Assembly (NCBI RefSeq): GCF_001555965.1
Contig: NZ_LSHX01000018.1
Location: 1-64,000 of the forward strand
Reading direction: 5' to 3'
From: Sphingomonas sp. CCH21-G11
GTDB lineage: Bacteria; Pseudomonadota; Alphaproteobacteria; Sphingomonadales; Sphingomonadaceae
DNA: 64,000 nt
Under the pieces are notes generated by a model. That model was not told where the DNA came from and did not search any database. It saw nothing but the letters and a program-made list of their open reading frames with translations. Of this stretch, positions 34,004-46,049 are shown in pieces. Position 1 is the stretch's first letter. Every line of letters starts with the position of its first letter. The position numbers were made by a program, and so were the translations under genes.

Positions 34004-34831
34004 ATGACCGAATATGTGATGGCGGACGCGGCCACGCCGATGGCGCGCGACGGGGCAATCAAGCTGCACGGGCCCGACGGGTTCGAAGGGATGCGGCGTG
34101 CCGGGCGGCTGGCGGCCGGAATCCTGGATGCGCTCGTGCCCCATGTCGTCCCGGGCGTGACCACCGCCGAGCTGGACGACATGATCCGCGGCATGATGAT
34201 CGCCGGCGGCGCGGTGCCGGCGACGCTCGGCTATCGCGGCTATACGCACAGCTGCTGCATCTCGATCAACCATGTCGTCTGCCACGGCATCCCGGGCGAC
34301 CGAGTCCTCAAGGACGGCGACATCGTCAATATCGACGTGACGCCGCTGCTCGACGGCTGGCACGGTGATACCAGCCGCATGTACCTGGTCGGCGACGTGC
34401 CGCTGAAGGCGCGCCGGCTGGTCGAGGTGACGCACGAGTGCCTGATGCTCGGCATCGAACAGGCGCGACCGGGCAACCGGATGGGCGACGTCGCCAACGC
34501 CATCCAGCGCCATGCCGAACGCCACCGCTTCGGCGTCGTGCGCGACTTCTGCGGGCACGGCCTGGGCCGGCTGTTCCACGACGCGCCCGAAGTCGTCCAT
34601 GTCGGCCGCCCCGGCACCGGACCCGAGCTCAGGCCCGGCATGTTCTTCACGATCGAACCGATGATCAATATCGGCCGCCCCGACGTGAAGCTGCTCGACG
34701 ATGGCTGGACGGCGGTGACGCGCGACCGGTCGTTGTCGGCGCAGTTCGAACACTCGATCGGGATTACCGAGAGCGGCTGCGAGATCTTCACGCTCAGCCC
34801 CAAGGGGCTGCACCGCCCGCCCTACGCCTGA
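34004..34831 (+). CDS. map: Methionine aminopeptidase type I
   Basis: 275 residues. Removes the initiator methionine from nascent proteins, using two divalent metals. The metal ligands are Asp in VNIDVTPLLDGWHGDTSRMY (two Asp), His in FCGHGLGRLFHDAP, Glu in FFTIEPMINIG, and Glu in QFEHSIGIT. The N-terminal MADAATPMARDGAIKLHGPD is the normal alphaproteobacterial extension. ATG at 34004 is chosen over the upstream frame that begins inside the divergent gene's start region. Followed 24 bp later by the biotin genes, possibly on the same transcript. Confidence 0.95.
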   Translation: MTEYVMADAATPMARDGAIKLHGPDGFEGMRRAGRLAAGILDALVPHVVPGVTTAELDDMIRGMMIAGGAVPATLGYRGYTHSCCISINHVVCHGIPGDRVLKDGDIVNIDVTPLLDGWHGDTSRMYLVGDVPLKARRLVEVTHECLMLGIEQARPGNRMGDVANAIQRHAERHRFGVVRDFCGHGLGRLFHDAPEVVHVGRPGTGPELRPGMFFTIEPMINIGRPDVKLLDDGWTAVTRDRSLSAQFEHSIGITESGCEIFTLSPKGLHRPPYA

Positions 34832-34855
34832 CCGCCCGGACGGGGGGACGCGGAA

Positions 34856-35962
34856 ATGTGGGATGCCCATGCCGCGCAACTGCGCGCGCTGGCCGACGCG
34901 GATCGGCTACGGGCGCTCGCGCCGCGTGCCGGCATCGACTTTTCGTCCAACGACTATCTCGGGCTTGCCGGGTCGGACCGGCTGCGCGATGCCGCCCGCG
35001 CCGCAATCGACCGGGGCATACCCGTCGGGTCGGGCGGATCGCGGCTGCTGCGCGGCAACCATCCCGAGCATGAGGCGCTGGAGGCGGAGGCCGCAGACTT
35101 TTTCGGCAGCGAGACGGCGCTTTTCCTGCCGACCGGCTATGCCGCCAATTCGGCGCTGCTCGCGACCTTGCCCCAGACTTGCGACCTGATCGTCCATGAC
35201 GAACGGGTCCATGCGAGCAGTCATGAAGGGATGCGGCTGACGCGCGCGACGTCGCGAAGCTTTCCGCATAACGACGCGGCCGCCGCCGATGCGGCCATCG
35301 CGGCGTGGCGGCGGACGGGCGGCACCGGCACGCCGTGGATCGCGGTCGAAAGCCTCTATTCGATGGACGGCGACCGCGCACCGCTCGACGATCTCGCCGC
35401 GGTCGCCGCGCGCCATGACGCGATGCTGGTGGTGGACGAGGCCCATGCCACCGGCGTGTTCGGCACGGACGGTCGCGGGCTGGCGGCGGCGCTCGGCGGT
35501 GCGCACAACCTCATCACGCTGCATACCTGCGGCAAGGCGATGGGCGTGGAGGGCGCGCTGGTCGCGTTGCCGCGCACCGCGCGCGACTTCCTGGTCAACC
35601 GCGCGCGCGGCTTCATCTTTTCGACCGCGCCGTCGCCGCTCAGCGCCGCGCTGGTGCGGGCCAGCCTGCGTATCCTGGCCGACGCGCCGGAACTGCGCAC
35701 CGAACTGCACGGGCTGATTGCGGTGGCGGGCGCACAGCTGCCCGGTGCGGGTGCCAGCCAGATCGTGCCGGTCATATTGGGCGAGGACGCACGCGCGATG
35801 CGGGTGGCGGCTGGCTTACGCGAACGCGGCTTCGACATTCGCGGCATCCGGCCGCCGACCGTTGCGCCGGGCACGGCGCGGCTGCGCATCTCGATCACCC
35901 GCAATGTCGATGCCACGCAGATCGCGACGCTGGGCGACGCCATTCGGGAACTGACGGCATGA
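34856..35962 (+). CDS. bioF: 8-amino-7-oxononanoate synthase
   Basis: 368 residues. A PLP-dependent alpha-oxoamine synthase that joins pimeloyl-ACP or pimeloyl-CoA to alanine, the first ring-precursor step of biotin synthesis. The family signatures are [20 protein letters not shown] (27-46), [19 protein letters not shown] (58-76), [19 protein letters not shown] (about 196), and the Schiff-base Lys in [18 protein letters not shown] (about 222). It begins bioF-bioD-bioA and overlaps bioD by 4 nt. Absence of bioC or bioH here leaves the pimeloyl source open. Confidence 0.93.
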   Translation: MWDAHAAQLRALADADRLRALAPRAGIDFSSNDYLGLAGSDRLRDAARAAIDRGIPVGSGGSRLLRGNHPEHEALEAEAADFFGSETALFLPTGYAANSALLATLPQTCDLIVHDERVHASSHEGMRLTRATSRSFPHNDAAAADAAIAAWRRTGGTGTPWIAVESLYSMDGDRAPLDDLAAVAARHDAMLVVDEAHATGVFGTDGRGLAAALGGAHNLITLHTCGKAMGVEGALVALPRTARDFLVNRARGFIFSTAPSPLSAALVRASLRILADAPELRTELHGLIAVAGAQLPGAGASQIVPVILGEDARAMRVAAGLRERGFDIRGIRPPTVAPGTARLRISITRNVDATQIATLGDAIRELTA

Positions 35963-36576
35963 GGCTGGTCGTCACCGGCACCGACACCGATGTCGGCAAA
36001 ACGATGGTCGCGGCGATGCTCGTCCAGGCGCTGGGGGCGCATTACTGGAAACCGGTGCAGTCGGGACTGGCCGATGGCAGCGATTCCGATCGCGTCGCCG
36101 CGCTGACCGGCGTCGCGCACGACCGCATCCTGCCCGAGGCCTATCGCCTGACCGAACCGCTGTCGCCGCACCGCGCCGCCGAGCTGGACGGGGTGACGAT
36201 CGATGCCGCGCGGCTCGTCCCGCCGCCCCACGATCCGCTGGTGATCGAGGGCGCGGGCGGCGCGCTTGTCCCGGTGACGCGCGACCTGCTCTATGCCGAC
36301 CTGTTCGCGCGCTGGGCTTTGCCGGTCGTCATCGTCGCGCGGACGGCGCTGGGGACGATCAACCACAGCCTGCTGACGATCGAGGCGTTGCGTGCACGCG
36401 CCGTGACGATCCTGGGCATCGCGTTCAACGGCGACGCCAATGCGGACAATGAAGCGACGATCTGCGCGATCGGTGGGGTTCGCCGCCTGGGCCGCCTGCC
36501 CCGGCTCGACGCGCCGTCGCCGGATGCGCTGGCCGCGGCGTTCGCCACCCATTTCGACGCGGGCGATTTCGCATGA
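35959..36576 (+). CDS. bioD: Dethiobiotin synthetase
   Basis: 205 residues. ATP-dependent closure of 7,8-diaminononanoate with CO2 to dethiobiotin. The P-loop is [16 protein letters not shown] (4-19), with [18 protein letters not shown] (32-49) and the Mg-binding [20 protein letters not shown] (95-114). It overlaps bioF and bioA by 4 nt each (ATGA), so the three are translated as one unit. Confidence 0.94.
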   Translation: MRLVVTGTDTDVGKTMVAAMLVQALGAHYWKPVQSGLADGSDSDRVAALTGVAHDRILPEAYRLTEPLSPHRAAELDGVTIDAARLVPPPHDPLVIEGAGGALVPVTRDLLYADLFARWALPVVIVARTALGTINHSLLTIEALRARAVTILGIAFNGDANADNEATICAIGGVRRLGRLPRLDAPSPDALAAAFATHFDAGDFA

Positions 36577-37826
36577 CCTCACCCATATGGCACCCGTTCA
36601 CCCAGCATGGCCTGGGCGAACCGATCCCGCTGGTCAGCCATGCGCAGGGCGCGGCGATCCACACCGTCGATGGCCGCCGGATCATCGACGCGATCTCGAG
36701 CTGGTGGGTGACGACCCACGGCCATGGCCACCCGCGCATCATGGCGGCGATCGCCGAGCAGGCGGCGCGGCTGGACCAGATCATTTTTGCCGGCTGGACG
36801 CACGAGCCCGCCGAAACGGTCGCGCGCGAACTGGTGGCGATCACCCCCGCGCCGCTGACCCGCGTGTTCTTCTCCGATTCGGGCTCGACCAGCGTCGAGG
36901 TGGCGCTGAAGATGGCGCTCGGGCATTTCGCCAATCGGGGCGAGGCGCGCCACCGCATCCTGGTGCTCGAACACAGCTATCATGGCGACACGATCGGCGC
37001 GATGTCGGTCGGCGCGCGCGGGGTGTTCAACCGCGCGTATGCGCCGCTGCTGTTCGACGTCGAGACCCTGCCCTTCCCCGCGACCGGGCGGGAACAGGCG
37101 ACGATCGACGCGCTGGAGGCCGCGTGCCGCGACGATACCCCTGCCGCCCTCATCGTCGAGCCGCTGCTGTCGGGGGCGGGGGGGATGCAGATCTATCCGC
37201 CCGCGACCCTGCGCGCGATGCGCGACCTCTGCACCCGCCACGGCGTGCTGTTCATCGCGGACGAGGTGATGACCGGATGGGGCCGCACCGGCACGCTGTT
37301 CGCCTGCGACCAGGCGGGCGTGGTCCCCGACCTCATGTGCCTGTCCAAGGGGCTGACCGGCGGTGCGATGCCCCTTGCCGTCACGCTGGCCACCGATGCG
37401 ATTTTCGACTCGCACTGGTCGCGGGACCGCGCCCGGATGTTCTTTCATTCGTCCAGCTACACCGCCAATCCGATCGCCTGTGCCGCCGCTGCCGCCAATC
37501 TGGCGATCTGGCGCGACGAACCGATGCTGGACCGCGTCGCCGACCTTGAACGGCGGCAGCGCACGCATCTGGCTACGCTGGCATCGCACCCGGCGGTCCA
37601 TGGCGCGCGCCAGCTGGGAACGGTGACCGCGCTGGAGCTTGGCGACGGGACGTCGCGCTATCTGTCCGATCTGGCCCCGCGACTGCTGGCGTTCTTTCGC
37701 GACCGGGACATCCTGCTCCGGCCGCTTGGCAACACGATCTACGTCATGCCGCCCTATTGTATCGACGATGCCGACCTAGGCCTGATCTACGGCGCCATCG
37801 CCGAGGCCCTCGACCGGTTCGGCTGA
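36573..37826 (+). CDS. bioA: Adenosylmethionine-8-amino-7-oxononanoate transaminase
   Basis: 417 residues. Class III PLP aminotransferase that uses S-adenosylmethionine as amino donor to make 7,8-diaminononanoate. It begins [14 protein letters not shown], includes [16 protein letters not shown] (42-57), [20 protein letters not shown] (about 100), [20 protein letters not shown] (about 228), and the PLP Lys in [17 protein letters not shown] (about 256). Its last 51 nt overlap the 3' end of the convergent HD-GYP gene. No bioB is present in the window. Confidence 0.95.
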   Translation: MTSPIWHPFTQHGLGEPIPLVSHAQGAAIHTVDGRRIIDAISSWWVTTHGHGHPRIMAAIAEQAARLDQIIFAGWTHEPAETVARELVAITPAPLTRVFFSDSGSTSVEVALKMALGHFANRGEARHRILVLEHSYHGDTIGAMSVGARGVFNRAYAPLLFDVETLPFPATGREQATIDALEAACRDDTPAALIVEPLLSGAGGMQIYPPATLRAMRDLCTRHGVLFIADEVMTGWGRTGTLFACDQAGVVPDLMCLSKGLTGGAMPLAVTLATDAIFDSHWSRDRARMFFHSSSYTANPIACAAAAANLAIWRDEPMLDRVADLERRQRTHLATLASHPAVHGARQLGTVTALELGDGTSRYLSDLAPRLLAFFRDRDILLRPLGNTIYVMPPYCIDDADLGLIYGAIAEALDRFG

Positions 37827-38933
37827 CTCCGCATCTTCGCGGACGCCGTGCAGATTGACGTCGGCAAAGGCCAGCAGCTGGCGGCGAAGCGTGCGCCAGT
37901 CGGTCAGCCCCCAGCGATCGGCGCGTTCGACCGACAGGATCGGATCGCGGCCGGGATCGACCATCACCCAGTCGATCGGGCGCTTGGCATGGGTCGAGAA
38001 AAAGGCACAGATTGCGGGCCGGAGCGGATCCTCGGTCAGCTCGTCTGCGACGATGCCCAGCCGCCCGCTTTGCAGCATCACCAGCGATCCCGGCGGGAAC
38101 GCCCCGATCAGCTTGCGGAATTCGGCGAGCACGCGGCGGTCGAAATGGCCTTCGGCGGTGCTCATCCATTCCAGCGCCTCGGCCGGCGACCAGCTGCGCT
38201 TGTACGCGCGGGCCGAGGTGACGGCGTCATAGACGTCGCAGATCGCCGCCATGCGCGCGACCAGGCTGATTTCCTTGTCCTTCAGCCCGAACGGATAGCC
38301 CGATCCGTCGAGCCGCTCGTGATGGTGCAGACAGACGTCGCGCACCACCGCCGGGACTTCGGCCACGTCGTTCAGCAGCTCATGCCCGCGCACCGGATGC
38401 TCGCGCACCAGCCGGAATTCATCCACGGTCAGTTCGGCGGGCTTGTCGAGCACCGCGCGCGGGATACGCGCCTTGCCGATATCGTGCAGCAGGCCGGCCA
38501 GGCCGACATCCTCGAGCACCAGGCCCGGCTCGTCGAGCCGCCGGGCGAGCGCGACCATCAGGCCACACACCGCCACCGAATGCAGATAGGTGTATTCGTG
38601 CTTGGTTTTCAGCCGGCCCATGCCCGGCAGCGCCATCGGATGGCGCAATACCGACGCGGTGACCGATCGGACCAGCGCCTGCAGCGCGTCGTAATCGATG
38701 GGATCGCCGTCCGTCACTGCCCGGAAGGCCCCACGGATCGTTTCCTTGCCCGATTCGATGATCTGCTTGGCGCGCTCGCGCTCGCGGCCGAGCGACGCGG
38801 GACGCGCGCGCAGGAACATCGGTGCGGCCGGTGCCGGCGGGCCGGCATCCGTTTCCGTTTCCGGCGGCATGAACATGCGCCAGTCGCTGCGCAGCAGCGT
38901 GTCGTTGATAACCTTTGGCTCTACCCCGTCCAT
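37776..38933 (-). CDS. HD-GYP domain phosphohydrolase (c-di-GMP phosphodiesterase-like)
   Basis: 385 residues. HD-GYP proteins hydrolyse cyclic-di-GMP. An N-terminal DUF3391-like region (VINDTLLRSDWRMFMPPE) precedes the HD-GYP domain. Its motifs are intact: AGLLHDIGKARIPRAVLDKP (about 140-159), VREHPVRGHELLN (about 171), and the signature LHHHERLDGSGYPFGLKDKE (about 197-216). The start at 38933 is the only in-frame ATG that gives the normal N-terminus. The gene is convergent with bioA and overlaps it by 51 nt. No transmembrane or receiver domain is visible, so signalling input is unclear. Confidence 0.92.
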   Translation of the reverse strand: MDGVEPKVINDTLLRSDWRMFMPPETETDAGPPAPAAPMFLRARPASLGRERERAKQIIESGKETIRGAFRAVTDGDPIDYDALQALVRSVTASVLRHPMALPGMGRLKTKHEYTYLHSVAVCGLMVALARRLDEPGLVLEDVGLAGLLHDIGKARIPRAVLDKPAELTVDEFRLVREHPVRGHELLNDVAEVPAVVRDVCLHHHERLDGSGYPFGLKDKEISLVARMAAICDVYDAVTSARAYKRSWSPAEALEWMSTAEGHFDRRVLAEFRKLIGAFPPGSLVMLQSGRLGIVADELTEDPLRPAICAFFSTHAKRPIDWVMVDPGRDPILSVERADRWGLTDWRTLRRQLLAFADVNLHGVREDAESAEPVEGLGDGAVDQA

Positions 38934-38989
38934 GACACCGGCATAACGCGGACATGGTTGCCAAGCCGTTACGAAAATCCGGGGGCGGA

Positions 38990-39961
38990 TCAGCCCGCGG
39001 CGATCTCGCCGCGATAGCGCCGCGGGCTTACGCCGATCACGTTGCGGAAGCTGGTCGAGAAATGCGCCGGCGATCCGAACTGGTAACGCCGCGCGATTTC
39101 CGCGACCGGCATCGACGTCGCCCGAAGGTCCTCGGCCGCCGCGTCGATGCGCGCCCGGACAAGATAGGTGTAGACGGTCAGTCCGGTGACCCGGCGGAAA
39201 GGCCCGGCCAGCAAAGTGCCGTCGCGCCCTGCCGCGGCGTGGATGTCGGCGAGCGTCACCGGCGCGCGAAGATTTGCGTGAATGAACGCGATCGCGCGGG
39301 CGACGGCCGGGTCCTCGCTGCGCACCGCGATTGTCGCCATGCGCGTGGACAGGTTCGACCAGCGCAGCAGCGTGCGCAACGCGATCTCGTTGACGACCGC
39401 TTCGACCGTGACCGTCGAAAAATGCCCGGGCGCGCGGAAAAACGCCGCGAGCGCGGACTGTACGCGTTGCATGACCGGCCAAGGTGCCGGATCGGCATGA
39501 CTGGCGAAGTGCACGGCGCGACCATCGGCCACGTCGGCAACGAGCGTCGCCATCCAGTCGGGTTCGATCGCCACCGCGATCGTGCGATGCGTGCCCGGCA
39601 CCGCGTTGCTGGCGGTGGCATGACGGACGAGTTCGCTGCCCGACGGGGCGAAGCTGACCGCGTGACGATCGAACTCGAGCCGGCGAAGCGGGCCGTCATT
39701 GACCTTCATCATCGACCAGCCGGGATTGAAGTTGAAATCGATCACATGCGCGCGCGCCTGAAAGGAAAAGTCGAACACCTCGCTTTCCAGCTCGTGCAGC
39801 CGGACGCCCGGCGTTTCGATCTGAAGGCCGAAATCGGGCCGGCGCTCGATCCGTCCGTCGACGCGCGGGGCGATATCCTTGCGTCCCGCCCTGCCGACGA
39901 CGAGCGGCTGGATGACGTGGTGATGCACCGGGGCGGTCGGGGGCGGGATGAGCAGGGGCAT
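38990..39961 (-). CDS. AraC-family transcriptional regulator
   Basis: 323 residues. The C-terminal 100 residues carry two helix-turn-helix motifs: VTLADIHAAAGRDGTLLAGP (about 231) and ATSMPVAEIARRYQFGSPAH with FSTSFRNVIGVSPRRYRGE at the end. The N-terminal portion (LLIPPPTAPVHHHVIQPLVV, then VFDFSFQARAHVIDFNFNPG) looks like a cupin-type effector domain, ligand unknown. It is divergently placed 262 bp from the Oar-like TonB receptor, which it may control. Confidence 0.88.
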   Translation of the reverse strand: MPLLIPPPTAPVHHHVIQPLVVGRAGRKDIAPRVDGRIERRPDFGLQIETPGVRLHELESEVFDFSFQARAHVIDFNFNPGWSMMKVNDGPLRRLEFDRHAVSFAPSGSELVRHATASNAVPGTHRTIAVAIEPDWMATLVADVADGRAVHFASHADPAPWPVMQRVQSALAAFFRAPGHFSTVTVEAVVNEIALRTLLRWSNLSTRMATIAVRSEDPAVARAIAFIHANLRAPVTLADIHAAAGRDGTLLAGPFRRVTGLTVYTYLVRARIDAAAEDLRATSMPVAEIARRYQFGSPAHFSTSFRNVIGVSPRRYRGEIAAG

Positions 39962-40223
39962 GATCTTTGTCCAATCGGCACTCGACCGCCCGGATTTCCG
40001 GCGGTGAGCCGACGGCGTTGGCAGCCGTCCGCAACACGACCATGACGGCCGCGCGAGAAATTCCCCGACGCTTTCGATTTATTGCGCTTGATTTCGGATG
40101 CTGCCCGCCGCGCGCATTCTTGCGAGATATATCGAAAATGGACCTACCCCGTTTTGCGGGGCTGTCATTCCACGCGCCTACCCGCCGCACCTTGTTGCGA
40201 TGCAAAAAAGGGGAGCGCACGCC

Positions 40224-43200
40224 ATGCAACGTCCATTCAATCTTGCCGCACTTGCCGCCTCGATCCGGCTGCTCGGTGGCGCGAGCGCCGCGGCGATTGC
40301 CGTCTGCGCGGCAATCCCGGCTGCTTATGCGCAAGTGACCTACGCCGAAATCGGCGGCGAGGTTCGCTTCGACGACGGCGCACCGGCGGCCGGCGCGACG
40401 ATCGTCGTCGAACATGTCCCGTCGGGATCGCGCGTCACGACACGGGTCAACGCCTCGGGCCAGTTCACCGCCAGCGGCCTACGCATCGGCGGACCCTACA
40501 CGATCCAGATCAGCGGCGACGGGGTAGTCACCTCCGAGATCAAGGACATCTTCGCGGTTGCGGGCGATCCGGTCACGCTGTCGGCCACCGTGGCCCGGCG
40601 CGACGCGGGCGCCGCGGACGAGATCGTCGTGCTGGGCGGATCGCGCAACCGGCTGAGCTTCGGGTCGATCAACACCTATGGCCAGGGCGAGATCAGCGAC
40701 CAGCCGGTCGTCGAGCGCCGCCTCCAGGAAATCATCCAGCGCGACAGCCGCGCCTTCCTGGACTTCGGTCAGCCGGACGAGGATCAGGGCATTTCGCTGC
40801 TCGGTTTCAACACGCGGTTCAACAACCTGATCGTCGACGGCCTGTCGCAAGCCGACAGCTTCGGCGATAATTTCACCGGCCTGTCGACACGGCGATCGCC
40901 GATCTCGCTGGACGCCATCGAATCGCTGTCGGTCGAGACGGCACCGTTCGACGTCCAGAATTCGGGCTTCCAGGGCGGCCAGATCAACATCAACACCAAG
41001 TCGGGCAACAACCAGTTCCACGGCTCCGCCCGCTATCTGCAGGGCGGTGGCGGCCTGTCCGCGCGTGAGATCGGCACCGATGCCGCGGGCGCGCCGTTCA
41101 CGATCGCGCGCGAACCGATCGAGCGCACCTATGGCGCGACGCTGTCCGGACCGATCATCAAGGACAAGCTGTTCTTCTTCTTCAGCTATGAAGAATTCAG
41201 CGAAAACGACACGCTGGGCGCCTGTCCCTCCGGCATTGCGTGCGAAACCCCCAGCCTGCTCGTCAGCAGCGCAGCCTATGACCGCATCCGTCAAATCGGC
41301 ATCGACCGCTACGACTATGATTCGGGCGACTTCAACGACATCCTCAACACGCCCAATGGCGAGCGCAAGTTCCTGGCCAAGCTCGACTGGAACATCAGCG
41401 ACAACCAGCGCGCGCAGTTGACCTATCAGCGCACCGAATCGAACAGCATCGACACGACGCGTGGCCCGGGCCTCAACTCGCCGTCGAGCGCCGCCGCTTT
41501 CGACGCCGACACCCCCATCGGCCTTTCCGGTCAGCTCTTCTCGCAATGGTCGGACAGCTTCTCAACCCAGATCCAGGTCGGCTATCTGCGCCAGGTGCGC
41601 AAGGCGACGCCTTTGTCGGCGAACGCGAATTTCGGCCAGGTGCTGCTCCAGGACGTCGACTTCACCCGCAATGCCGACGGTTCGCTGGTGCTCGATGCGA
41701 ACGGCAATCCCATCCCCGACGGCGACCTGTCGATCGGGCCGGACGATTCCGATCAGAACAACGTGCTCGAGGCGGATCGCTGGCAGATCAAGACGCGCGG
41801 CGAATATGTCGCCGGCGATCACAAAATCTCGTTCGGATACGAATTCGACCGCCGCGACATCTTTCGTTCGCGTGCCCCGGCGGGCAATGGGGTGTTCACC
41901 TTTGCACCGATCACGGTCAACGGCACCGCGCTGACCACGATCCAGGCATATGAACAGGGCATCGCCACCAGCGTCAGCGCCACCGCGCCGACGACCGGCA
42001 ATGTCGCCGACGCCGCCGCCGATTTCGCGCTGACCCAGCACTCGGTGTATCTGCAGGACCAATGGGCGGTCACGCCCCGGCTCGATATGCTGTTCGGCCT
42101 GCGTTACGAGCTGTTCACCAGCGGCGACGCGCCGGCGGCCAATCCCTTCTTCCTCGCCCGCTACGGCATCTCGAATCAGGACACGCTGGATGGCGTCGAC
42201 GTGTTCCTGCCGCGCTTCGGCTTCAACTGGCGGCCGTTCGACAACACCGTGGTACGCGGCGGCGCGGGCATCTTCGCCGGCGGCACGCCGATCACGTGGT
42301 TCACCGAACCCTTCCTGACCAACGGGGTCAGCCTGGCAACGGTCACGCGGAACAACGCACAGCTTGGCGGGCCGGTCGATCCCAATGAATTGCCGGCCGC
42401 CATCCTGGCGCAGCTCGCGACGGTGCGCGCGGGGCTGCGCAACGGCACCGACAGCAGCGTCTCGTTCATTTCGGCCGACTTCGACATCCCCAAAAATGCG
42501 CGTTTCACGCTCGCGGTCGACCAGCGCGCCAACCTGCCGCTGCTCGGCGACAATTGGCGCTTCACGGCGGAGGCGACCTATTCGGACGTCATCGACGCGC
42601 TCCAGTTCCGTGACCTGCGGATCGTACCGAGCGGCGTGACGCTGCCGACGGGCACGCCGCGCTACGTCACCAACATCGCGTTGGATGCACGAACGCCGAG
42701 TTCGGTTACCAATCCGCGGACCGCCCAGACCGTGCCCGTCCAGGACATCGGCATCTTTAACACCAGCGAAGGCCATTCGCTGGCGCTGACGTTCGAGGCC
42801 GAAAAGGACTGGAACCTGGGCAAGATCGGCCGCGTCGGCTTCAACACCGGCTATACCTATGTCGAATCGGTCGACGTCTCGCCGAGCAACGACACCGCGA
42901 CGCTGGCGAGCGTGTACGAAACCGGCGCCTATGACGACGTGAACAATCCCACCGCCGGCAATTCGATTCAGGCGGTGCCGCACAATTTCGTCTTCTCGCT
43001 CAACTATTCGAACGAGTTCGCGAAGGATTTCAGGTTCAGGTTCAATATCTTCGGCAACTATCGGACCGGTCGCGCCACCTCGCTCGTCATCGATGCGGAC
43101 GATCCGCTCAGCGCCGCCGATCTTGGCGGGCTCCAGTCGGCAACCAACCCCGGTGGCATTCCCGCCGCCATCTTCAACCGGCTCCAGTTTCTCCAGCCCG

Positions 43201-43661
43201 CCTTTTCCGGGCGCGCCAACCAGCGCCTGCTCGCCTATCTGCCGACCGGGGCGGGCGATCCGCTGGTGCGCTATGCGGGGGGCGCCAGCTACGAGCAGAT
43301 CCTGGCGATCGAGCAGGCACTGGGGCTCGAGCGGTATCGCGGCTCCTTCATCCCGCGGAACATCGTGCGTGCAGGCGACACCTTCCGGCTGGATCTCAAT
43401 GCCCAGCTCGAAGTCCCATCGCCGCTCCCGGGCAAGCTGATCTTCGACGCCAGCATCCGCAATTTCCTCAACCTGCTCGACCGCGATTATGGCGCAGTGC
43501 GGCGCTACAATATCCGCCAGAATTTCTACGATGCGGTGTTCGATCCGGCGACCAACCAGATCGTGATCGACGATATCTCGACGACCGATTTCATCGAAGC
43601 GCAGCAATATGCGCCGAGCTCCGCGTGGCGGGCGCAGCTTGGGGTGCGCTATGTCTTCTGA
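40224..43661 (+). CDS. TonB-dependent receptor with N-terminal carboxypeptidase-regulatory-like domain (Oar-like)
   Basis: 1,145 residues. Signal peptide (LGGASAAAIAVCAAIPAAYA), then an Ig-like carboxypeptidase-regulatory domain (EIGGEVRFDDGAPAAGATIV, about 40-59), a plug domain (FNTRFNNLIVDGLSQADSFG; SVETAPFDVQNSGFQGGQIN), and a long barrel ending LGVRYVF with the terminal aromatic expected of outer-membrane proteins. ATG at 40224 has GGGGAG nine bases upstream; ATG at 40200 is the alternative. Such receptors take up large ligands or help export, as Oar does in Myxococcus. The ligand is unknown. A hairpin terminator follows at 43785. Confidence 0.92.
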   Translation: MQRPFNLAALAASIRLLGGASAAAIAVCAAIPAAYAQVTYAEIGGEVRFDDGAPAAGATIVVEHVPSGSRVTTRVNASGQFTASGLRIGGPYTIQISGDGVVTSEIKDIFAVAGDPVTLSATVARRDAGAADEIVVLGGSRNRLSFGSINTYGQGEISDQPVVERRLQEIIQRDSRAFLDFGQPDEDQGISLLGFNTRFNNLIVDGLSQADSFGDNFTGLSTRRSPISLDAIESLSVETAPFDVQNSGFQGGQININTKSGNNQFHGSARYLQGGGGLSAREIGTDAAGAPFTIAREPIERTYGATLSGPIIKDKLFFFFSYEEFSENDTLGACPSGIACETPSLLVSSAAYDRIRQIGIDRYDYDSGDFNDILNTPNGERKFLAKLDWNISDNQRAQLTYQRTESNSIDTTRGPGLNSPSSAAAFDADTPIGLSGQLFSQWSDSFSTQIQVGYLRQVRKATPLSANANFGQVLLQDVDFTRNADGSLVLDANGNPIPDGDLSIGPDDSDQNNVLEADRWQIKTRGEYVAGDHKISFGYEFDRRDIFRSRAPAGNGVFTFAPITVNGTALTTIQAYEQGIATSVSATAPTTGNVADAAADFALTQHSVYLQDQWAVTPRLDMLFGLRYELFTSGDAPAANPFFLARYGISNQDTLDGVDVFLPRFGFNWRPFDNTVVRGGAGIFAGGTPITWFTEPFLTNGVSLATVTRNNAQLGGPVDPNELPAAILAQLATVRAGLRNGTDSSVSFISADFDIPKNARFTLAVDQRANLPLLGDNWRFTAEATYSDVIDALQFRDLRIVPSGVTLPTGTPRYVTNIALDARTPSSVTNPRTAQTVPVQDIGIFNTSEGHSLALTFEAEKDWNLGKIGRVGFNTGYTYVESVDVSPSNDTATLASVYETGAYDDVNNPTAGNSIQAVPHNFVFSLNYSNEFAKDFRFRFNIFGNYRTGRATSLVIDADDPLSAADLGGLQSATNPGGIPAAIFNRLQFLQPAFSGRANQRLLAYLPTGAGDPLVRYAGGASYEQILAIEQALGLERYRGSFIPRNIVRAGDTFRLDLNAQLEVPSPLPGKLIFDASIRNFLNLLDRDYGAVRRYNIRQNFYDAVFDPATNQIVIDDISTTDFIEAQQYAPSSAWRAQLGVRYVF

Positions 43662-43784
43662 CGATCGCGCCGGGCGCTTCGCCGCCGGTCCGCCTTTCGC
43701 TTTGCAGCAATCGGCATCCAGCCGGTGATGTCCCGTTTATGAAGCAAGTGCTACAAACCCCCTTGCCGGCTTAACCCACCGGCG

Positions 43785-43822
43785 ATCGGGCCGCCCGGAC
43801 AAGACCGTGCGGCCCGATTTTG
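43785..43822 (+). terminator. Terminator downstream of the Oar-like receptor gene
   Basis: Arms ATCGGGCCGC (43785-43794) and GCGGCCCGAT (43809-43818) form a perfect 10-bp stem followed by a T-rich tail (ATTTTGTT). It lies between the convergent TonB receptor and glmS genes and fits a Rho-independent terminator for the plus-strand gene. Confidence 0.85.
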
Positions 43823-43829
43823 TTGGGGG

Positions 43830-45665
<1,836 letters not shown>

Positions 45666-45680
45666 GATTTGGAGCTTTCG

Positions 45681-46049
45681 TTACAAGGTGTAGGGGACGC
45701 GGATGCCCGGCATATTGGCCGGGAAGTCCTTGGTGTTGTTCGTGACCAGAATGCGATGATTGACCTGAGCTGACGCCAGAATGAGCGCATCGGCCAGGCG
45801 CAGCCGCGGTCGCTCGCGGCGCAGTGCCGCGGCATGTTCGGCGGTGCGAAGATCGATCTCGTCGATGGAAAAGCCGTTCAGGAAGGTCTGGATGGTGCGC
45901 ATCGTCGCCCCGCTCTCCTTGGACATCACCTCGATCCAGGCAATCCGGCTGATCCAAGGGCGATCGACGCGCGCAATTTCGGCGTGCGCCACCCGGTCTC
46001 CGTGCAAGGCATAGATCAGGATGTTGGCATCAAAGGCATAGCTGCTCAC
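45681..46049 (-). CDS. PIN-domain ribonuclease toxin (VapC-like)
   Basis: 122 residues. The PIN acidic quartet appears in order: Asp in YAFDANILIYALHGD (residue 8), Glu in ISRIAWIEVMSKES (about 40), Asp in LADALILASAQVN (about 87), and Asp in LVTNNTKDFPANMPGI (about 106). VapC toxins cut tRNA or rRNA. The start overlaps the antitoxin stop by 4 nt, so the antitoxin is translated first. Genes of this sort travel readily; the pair sits between two essential cell-wall genes. Confidence 0.88.
   Translation of the reverse strand: MSSYAFDANILIYALHGDRVAHAEIARVDRPWISRIAWIEVMSKESGATMRTIQTFLNGFSIDEIDLRTAEHAAALRRERPRLRLADALILASAQVNHRILVTNNTKDFPANMPGIRVPYTL

Noticed and set aside
41562..43607. Open frame of about 681 codons antisense to the Oar-like receptor
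   Set aside because: Mirrors a real TonB-receptor gene; composition and lack of motifs show a shadow frame.
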